From Rhodocyclaceae bacterium UBA1310 (GTDB lineage: Bacteria; Pseudomonadota; Gammaproteobacteria; Burkholderiales; Rhodocyclaceae), in contig DBTS01000144.1 of assembly GCA_002307175.1 (NCBI GenBank), positions 1-20,447 of the forward strand: a stretch of 20,447 nucleotides of DNA. The letters run 5' to 3'. Below the pieces are notes generated by a model. The model saw only the letters and a program-made list of their open reading frames with translations. It was not told the origin of the DNA and did no database searches. Of this stretch, positions 16,826 to 20,447 are shown piece after piece (position 1 is the first letter of the stretch; the number at the start of each line of letters is the position of its first letter). The position numbers and the translations under genes were made by a program.

Positions 16826-17415
16826 TTGAGTTGTTCCATGGCTTCGCGAGCGTAATGGTCCTTCTGGCTGGATAAATATGCCAACACACGAGGATGCAGG
16901 AGCGGAGGAGTCATGCGCAAGCCGCGTGTCGACTCCAGGTACTTTGCCTCGGCCAGGATGCGCAGGGTTACCTGAAGGAGTTTGGCACGCGTGACGGGCG
17001 TCCAATCCAGAACACTCGGATCACGTTGCTCGCATTCGTGCAGGAAGGCGTCCCACTGGCGGACATCCAGGATGGTTTCGAGCTTGCGGAGCTGCCCACG
17101 GTAGACGTCGATCATGAAGTCGCCAAGCAGGCGACTGTGGCGGATAGCGGCCAGCAGGAGCATCTGGGTGCTGACTTCGGTCGTGTTGGCTGCAATCAGC
17201 TTAAGGCCTTCGTCATCAACAAGCTCAAGGCGCTTCCGGATCAGGCGAGCCTGGCGATGCGCAGTGACCGGGCTTGTCTTCTGTAGGATGTTTTCTACCT
17301 TGATGGCGTGCGACCACGCTGCCTCGTCCGGCTTCTGGAGCAAGAGTTCTGCGATACGACGGCTCTCGGCGATCATCAAGGAGCCTGCGGAGGATTGGGC
17401 GTGGTAGAGGGTCAT
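16822..17415 (-). CDS. brxA: BrxA, DUF1819 BREX protein
   Basis: 197 residues. ATG 17415 is chosen over the further upstream start at 17511 because it overlaps the toxin stop (ATGA) and gives the family's usual length of about 200. BrxA (DUF1819) is the first core gene of type 1 BREX, a small helical protein reported to bind DNA. The sequence is predominantly helical and basic, with features such as EVSTQMLLLAAIRHSRLLGD in the middle and a C-terminal PPLLHPRVLAYL segment. There is no intergenic space upstream for a promoter of its own, so its expression should depend on the toxin-antitoxin promoter. Translation is probably coupled to the toxin gene. Confidence 0.93.
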   Translation of the reverse strand: MTLYHAQSSAGSLMIAESRRIAELLLQKPDEAAWSHAIKVENILQKTSPVTAHRQARLIRKRLELVDDEGLKLIAANTTEVSTQMLLLAAIRHSRLLGDFMIDVYRGQLRKLETILDVRQWDAFLHECEQRDPSVLDWTPVTRAKLLQVTLRILAEAKYLESTRGLRMTPPLLHPRVLAYLSSQKDHYAREAMEQLK

Positions 17416-17819
17416 ACCTTGTTGTTTGCCCAGTGTGCTTCGAAATCGAAGGACAGTTGTTTGTGGTGCCGAATGGAAAGTAGATAGATCGTAGTGCCGA
17501 CCATGGCACACAACAGCAGGTAATGACGAAGCACGTATTCCATGGCCTTGACATCTTCACCAATGCTGAATAATTTGCCTTGCAACACATCAATGCTGTT
17601 GCTGGCCTCAACCGAACAGATGGGGCGGCTCAGAAAAGCGCGCCCCATTGCCGGTAAACGTTCCAGATTGGGAATGACGGTGTCTGTCAGTTCGTCCAGC
17701 AGGGCATCGAAAGCGCGCGGTGCTTCTGCTTCCGCAAGAAAGCTTTCGATGTTTGCGAGATTGCGCTCAAAATTTGCAGTGAACTTGACGGTAACCATCG
17801 GCGTGGTTTGTCCTGCCAT
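17412..17819 (-). CDS. RelE/ParE-superfamily toxin
   Basis: 135 residues from ATG 17819, 2 nt after the antitoxin stop. An in-frame ATG at 17798 has AGGA upstream and would begin MVTVKFTANFERNL, closer to the normal ParE start, so the first 7 residues may be untranslated. The core fits a ParE/RelE toxin fold: a beta strand and helix at the start (TVKFTANFERNLANIESFL), a central region, then paired strands ending in IYLLSIRHHKQLSFDF. Members either cut mRNA at the ribosome or poison gyrase; the sequence does not decide which. The C-terminal RHHKQ is typical of the family. Its stop overlaps the brxA start, an unusual link between a toxin and a BREX operon. Confidence 0.8.
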   Translation of the reverse strand: MAGQTTPMVTVKFTANFERNLANIESFLAEAEAPRAFDALLDELTDTVIPNLERLPAMGRAFLSRPICSVEASNSIDVLQGKLFSIGEDVKAMEYVLRHYLLLCAMVGTTIYLLSIRHHKQLSFDFEAHWANNKV

Positions 17820-17821
17820 GC

Positions 17822-18118
17822 TCAGGCGCCTGCCTTGCGGCGTTGCTTGATGGTTTGCAGGCTGGTACGAGCATCCGTGGTACGACCCGCCGCTACGTCG
17901 TCTAGCCCTTTGCTGGCTTCGCTGATGAGCAGCAGATGGATGCGCTCACGTTCTAACTGGTGGTAGTAGTCCAAGCGTGCTGAGTCGATCAGCGCAACGT
18001 AGCTTTCACCGTTCTTGGTGATGATCTTCTCGGCCCCCGCCTTGACCTGATCTGCTAGTTCGGAAAGGTTAGCTCGGGCTTGGGAAAAAGGAATGACGTC
18101 ACTTGCGGCGATGGCCAT
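17822..18118 (-). CDS. Phd/YefM-family antitoxin, probable autoregulator of the operon
   Basis: 98 residues, ATG 18118, with AGGAG 5 nt upstream. The N-terminal half is a clear Phd/YefM DNA-binding domain: IPFSQARANLSELADQVKAG (residues 9-28) followed by the beta-hairpin KIITKNGESYVALID. The C-terminal half is helical and charged, as expected for the segment that wraps the toxin. Proteins of this family bind palindromes at their own promoter and repress better with toxin bound. Two GTAC cores 12 bp apart lie 35-51 nt upstream. As the first gene of the transcription unit, it may take the place of BrxR, which is absent here. Confidence 0.85.
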   Translation of the reverse strand: MAIAASDVIPFSQARANLSELADQVKAGAEKIITKNGESYVALIDSARLDYYHQLERERIHLLLISEASKGLDDVAAGRTTDARTSLQTIKQRRKAGA

Positions 18119-18149
18119 GGGGGCTCCTTGACTTAGGAATGCACACTGT

Positions 18150-18169
18150 ATTGTACTTTATTCTGTACA
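18150..18169 (-). promoter_or_regulatory. Candidate promoter and YefM-like operator of the toxin-antitoxin/BREX operon
   Basis: The plus strand at 18153-18169 reads GTACTTTATTCTGTACA: two GTAC cores with centres 12 bp apart, the spacing and TGTACA core described for the E. coli yefM-yoeB operator. On the minus strand a good -10 hexamer, TACAAT (18155-18150), overlaps it; a -35 at the right spacing is weak (GAGTAT). The placement would let the antitoxin block RNA polymerase. A close copy lies before the integrase (20023-20039). Confidence 0.6.
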
Positions 18170-18215
18170 TCAATACTCCTTGCCCCCAGGCGGCCTGTGA
18201 ACCTGCATGGTTTGA

Positions 18216-18372
18216 TTAACATCCTTCTACGATGCGCGCCACATCGCCCTGGTACTCGGCACAGCGACCGACGAGCAGCAAGTCATAGTCCTTGAGATTG
18301 CCGCTAAAGTGGGGGGATGGTGACTTCGTGCTGACACTGGTCGCACCAGACGTTGGCCAGTAGTCGCTGACG
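18216..18372 (-). pseudogene. Frameshifted 3' fragment of a small zinc-ribbon-like gene
   Basis: One minus-strand frame encodes RLLANVWCDQCQHEV up to a stop at 18304. The adjacent frame continues with NLKDYDLLLVGRCAEYQGDV and ends at TAA 18216-18218. The switch falls at a run of six C (minus strand, 18311-18316), a typical slippage site. Joined, the pieces would resemble a CxxC...C zinc-ribbon tail, with the fourth Cys replaced. The 5' part is missing, with a terminator just upstream. The family is not identified. Confidence 0.3.
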
Positions 18373-18403
18373 GGAAATTGATGCGTAGGAGGGGGTAGAA
18401 AGT

Positions 18404-18440
18404 AAAAAACCCACAAAGCCAGTGGCTGTGTGGGTTTTCT
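18404..18440 (-). terminator. Intrinsic terminator, probably for the integrase transcript
   Basis: A perfect 10-bp stem pairs 406-415 with 429-438 (offset 18000). It encloses GCC/GGC, and on the minus strand it is followed by a run of six U (18409-18404). The plus strand has only UUUU, so termination is mainly leftward. It lies about 265 nt after the integrase stop and insulates the toxin-antitoxin promoter from integrase transcription. Confidence 0.75.
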
Positions 18441-18703
18441 GAGTGTCTGTGGCGGAGGCGGTGTGTAGCAGCAATGCAACCACGGTGACGAATAACAATA
18501 ATACGACAACACCGAAGACCCAAGTGTTGCCTTGGACTCTCATCCAATCGTCCGATTGCATGGATTGCCGGCTGATGGATAACGGGACTGTGGCTGTTTT
18601 AGGAAGAAGCATGAGCGGTGCCGTGCGGTTTGTGAGGTCTCATGCCTGAATTAAGCCAAAACAGCTGAGTGTGGGGGCAGGGCATGACAAAAGGGGGATA
18701 GGT

Positions 18704-19999
18704 TCAGGTGGAAATTTTTCCAATGGTAAGTACGTTCTGGTAGATGGCATTGCAGTAGTCTGCCCAATCCTGCATAAGCAGAGCCCTCTGTGAGAGTAAT
18801 TGGTCACGAGCATAAGCAGCGCGCGTCTGGTCGCTATTGACGTGTGCCAGCGCAAGCTCTGAGATTTCGTCAGCGTATTCCGACCCCTTGCAGCTTCGCG
18901 CCCAGTCCTTGAAGGTGCTGCGGAATCCGTGTGCGGTAATGTTGGTTCTCTCCATACGTTCGAAAAGCTTGTTGAATACTTGGTCGGACATTTCTTTCCC
19001 ACGAGGAGAAGGGAAGAGTAGGTCGTTGCCAACAATGCGAGGTAGCCTCTTCAGCAGTTGGTAAGCAGAATCGGAGAGGGGAACTGTGTGGGCTTTGGCT
19101 GCTTTCATGCGCTCTGTTGGGACAGTCCAAGTCCTGGCGTCAAGGTCAATCTCCGACCATGTAGCCCCTCGAACTTCACCAGAACGGGCAGCAGTCAGAA
19201 TTGCAAACTCCAGTGCCCGGGCAGACAGACCTTCGCGTTTGCGTAGTTCGACCATGAACACACCGATCTCTTTGAAGGGTAGGGCGGGATGGTGTTCAAC
19301 TTTCTGAATTTTGGCAGGAGCGGGCAGGGCATGCTTCAGGTTGCCTTGCCAAACAGCAGGGTTCTCACCTTCTCGGAGCTTGGAAACCTTGGCCCAATCC
19401 AGGATGGATTCGATGCGCCCGCGTAACCGACTGGCGGTTTCGTTACGGGCATTCCAAAGTGGCGATACAGTGTCTCCATCCCTGATTTCCTGGCGAAGGA
19501 CTCGGAGCACCGCTTCGACATCAACGGCAGCAACCGGCATCTCGCCGATGATTGGAAAGGCGTAGGTCTTGAGCGTAGACTCCCATTGCTTGGCGTGTTT
19601 TTCGTTCTTCCATTCGGCTTTCTTGTCTTCAAGAAAGTTTTGGGCGCACTGAGCGAAGGTTTTGGTTCTCGCAATCTTTCGGACAGCCTGGATCTTCGCT
19701 TCCCGTTTGCGTTGAAGTGGGTCTATGCCTTCACGGATCTGTTTGCGAAGTTCGCGAGCTTTGTCACGAGCCTCTGAAAGCGAAATTTCAGGATAGGGGC
19801 CGAGCCCCATGTTGAGGCGGCGCACAACTTCTTTGCCGCTTCTGTTGATTCTCGTCCCTAGGGCTGAGCACAATACCCATGCGCGAGAGTTGCCAATTAC
19901 GCGAAGATACAAGCCATCAACGCCACCCACGGCATGTCGCCCTTCGTCCTTTAACTTGGCAACAGCCAGGGCTGTCAGCTCTTTGGCTTTTTTTGGCAT
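18704..19999 (-). CDS. P4-like tyrosine integrase of the island
   Basis: 431 residues from ATG 19999, chosen because AGGAGAG lies about 6 nt upstream and the protein then starts MPKKAKELTALAVAKL, as in the family. A further upstream start at 20032 lacks such support. The order is: N-terminal DUF4102-type arm-binding domain (about 1-95, with GLYLRVIGNSRAWVL), SAM-like core-binding domain (about 112-205), catalytic domain (about 235-405). The catalytic residues are visible: R272 (TAARSGE), Lys in the MKAAK hairpin (299 or 302), H357 and R360 (HGFR), H386 (ALAHV) and Tyr396 (AAYAR). It recombines short att sites, typically at tRNA 3' ends, and is intact. It faces away from the right-hand att-like site about 150 nt upstream. 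Confidence 0.93.
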   Translation of the reverse strand: MPKKAKELTALAVAKLKDEGRHAVGGVDGLYLRVIGNSRAWVLCSALGTRINRSGKEVVRRLNMGLGPYPEISLSEARDKARELRKQIREGIDPLQRKREAKIQAVRKIARTKTFAQCAQNFLEDKKAEWKNEKHAKQWESTLKTYAFPIIGEMPVAAVDVEAVLRVLRQEIRDGDTVSPLWNARNETASRLRGRIESILDWAKVSKLREGENPAVWQGNLKHALPAPAKIQKVEHHPALPFKEIGVFMVELRKREGLSARALEFAILTAARSGEVRGATWSEIDLDARTWTVPTERMKAAKAHTVPLSDSAYQLLKRLPRIVGNDLLFPSPRGKEMSDQVFNKLFERMERTNITAHGFRSTFKDWARSCKGSEYADEISELALAHVNSDQTRAAYARDQLLSQRALLMQDWADYCNAIYQNVLTIGKIST

Positions 20000-20022
20000 C
20001 CCAACTCTCCTGTGGTGCATTC

Positions 20023-20061
20023 TGTACTGCATAAAGTACTGGATTTGGAAAGTCTTGGCAA
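20023..20061 (-). promoter_or_regulatory. Integrase promoter with a second copy of the GTAC-N8-GTAC element
   Basis: Read on the minus strand, 20039-20023 is GTACTTTATGCAGTACA, identical at 15 of 17 positions to the element in the toxin-antitoxin promoter. A possible promoter has -35 TTGCCA (20061-20056), a 17-nt spacer and a weak -10 TACTTT (20038-20033) that lies inside the element. Binding there would be expected to repress the integrase. An alternative is an arm-type site for the integrase itself. Confidence 0.5.
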
Positions 20062-20151
20062 GATATAGTTAGACGACAAAAATTTATAACATGCTGTTTA
20101 TTGGAGACAAAATTGTACTTCGTGAGACTTCTTTGGACGTCATGGCAACAG

Positions 20152-20165
20152 ACCCTCTCTCCGCC
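20152..20165 (+). other. Probable right attachment site: 3' end of a tRNA-Ser gene
   Basis: CCCTCTCTCCGCCA matches the T-stem, acceptor and CCA end of many bacterial tRNA-Ser genes. The bases before it have no TTCGA T-loop or tRNA body, so only the 3' tip is present. It is followed after about 15 nt by a terminator, as expected for the native downstream sequence of the tRNA gene, and it lies about 150 nt upstream of the integrase. The intact tRNA would be expected at the other end of the island, to the left. Confidence 0.5.
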
Positions 20166-20176
20166 AAAAATTCTAG

Positions 20177-20205
20177 AAAAGCCCCGACTTGTCGGGGCTT
20201 TTTTT
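20177..20205. terminator. Bidirectional intrinsic terminator
   Basis: An 8-bp perfect GC-rich stem (20181-20188 with 20191-20198) with a 2-nt loop is extended by A-T pairs. It is followed by seven T on the plus strand (20199-20205) and by TTTT on the minus strand. It likely terminates the chromosomal tRNA transcript in the uninterrupted site. Confidence 0.85.
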
Positions 20206-20447
20206 GCGTTGTGGATTACAAAAAATCAGTAAAAAGATCCCCAACTGCAAAAATACATGCATATAGACTTCCGCTTGAACCCAGGTCTGGGGTGATCAAC
20301 TTTACTTTTGTTGCCGCCAGTTGGCCCAGGCCGACCTACTCGTTTTTTGGCGTCAACTGTTTTTTTACTACTTTTCCTGGGCCGTATTGTGTGTCGGTCG
20401 GCTGGTTTTGGTCGGGCTGCGTGTGAGGTTCCCTCTGTTTTTCGTCT
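20206..20447. other. Right-edge flank, AT-rich, possibly the 3' end of a leftward gene
   Basis: No gene can be called with confidence. All three minus-strand frames are open from the edge for 70 nt or more. The most protein-like one runs from the edge to TAG 20338-20336 and ends QYGPGKVVKKQLTPKNE, a hydrophilic tail. If real, it is the C-terminus of a chromosomal gene sharing the terminator at 20177-20205. Confidence 0.25.

Larger units (their letters stand above)
18119..18703. other. 585-bp region between antitoxin and integrase
   Basis: It contains the toxin-antitoxin promoter (18150-18169), a decayed zinc-ribbon gene fragment (18216-18372) and an intrinsic terminator (18404-18440). From 18441 to 18703 I see no gene. 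A minus-strand frame there has one hydrophobic stretch (VVVLLLFVTVVALLL) but no clear ribosome binding site, and it reads through the terminator hairpin. Confidence 0.55.

Noticed and set aside
18304..18612. 102-codon minus-strand frame with one membrane-like segment
   Set aside because: It runs straight through the intrinsic terminator at 18404-18440, lacks a good ribosome binding site, and its hydrophobic stretch arises from a short T/G-rich run.
20091..20426. 111-codon plus-strand frame at the right edge
   Set aside because: It reads through the strong terminator at 20177-20205, has no ribosome binding site and ends in low-complexity Phe/Trp/Gly-rich sequence.
1..20447. CRISPR array or insertion sequence
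   Set aside because: No regularly spaced repeats, no transposase gene and no terminal inverted repeats with target duplication were found by eye.

Overview
The window holds a complete type 1 BREX phage-defence operon read leftward (minus strand), about 17 kb long and 57% GC by eye, inside what looks like an integrated genomic island. BREX subunit types, a P4-like tyrosine integrase, a YefM/ParE-type toxin-antitoxin pair and a tRNA-Ser-like junction suggest a Beta- or Gammaproteobacterium; I cannot name the genus.

Layout from right to left, the direction of transcription. 20447-20000: probable island edge, with a 14-nt match to the 3' end of a tRNA-Ser gene, a strong terminator just outside it, and the integrase promoter region. 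19999-18704: tyrosine integrase. 18703-18119: non-coding, with an intrinsic terminator, a decayed zinc-ribbon gene fragment and the toxin-antitoxin promoter. 18118-17412: Phd/YefM antitoxin and RelE/ParE toxin. 17415-989: brxA, brxB, brxC, an unrecognised 436-residue accessory gene, pglX, an ATPase/TOPRIM-like pair, pglZ and brxL. 988-308: non-coding, with several hairpins. 307-1: the 5' part of a zinc-ribbon/glycine-zipper gene.

The genes from antitoxin to brxL are packed with ATGA overlaps or gaps of at most 36 nt, so they look like one operon. No BrxR/WYL regulator is present; the toxin-antitoxin pair sits in its place and its stop codon overlaps the brxA start. BrxA, BrxB, BrxC, PglX, PglZ and BrxL are the six core proteins of type 1 BREX, in which PglX methylates host DNA and the other proteins are needed to block phage DNA. 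Nested between pglX and pglZ is an ABC-like ATPase plus a TOPRIM-like partner, placed like the PARIS (AriA/AriB) insertions known in some BREX loci. The 436-residue gene between brxC and pglX appears to carry a catalytically dead phospholipase-D-like half.

The most notable observation is a 17-bp element, identical at 15 positions, with two GTAC cores 12 bp apart. One copy lies in the toxin-antitoxin/BREX promoter and one in the integrase promoter. It resembles a YefM operator and suggests that one antitoxin may control both defence and mobility of the island. This is inference and is testable.
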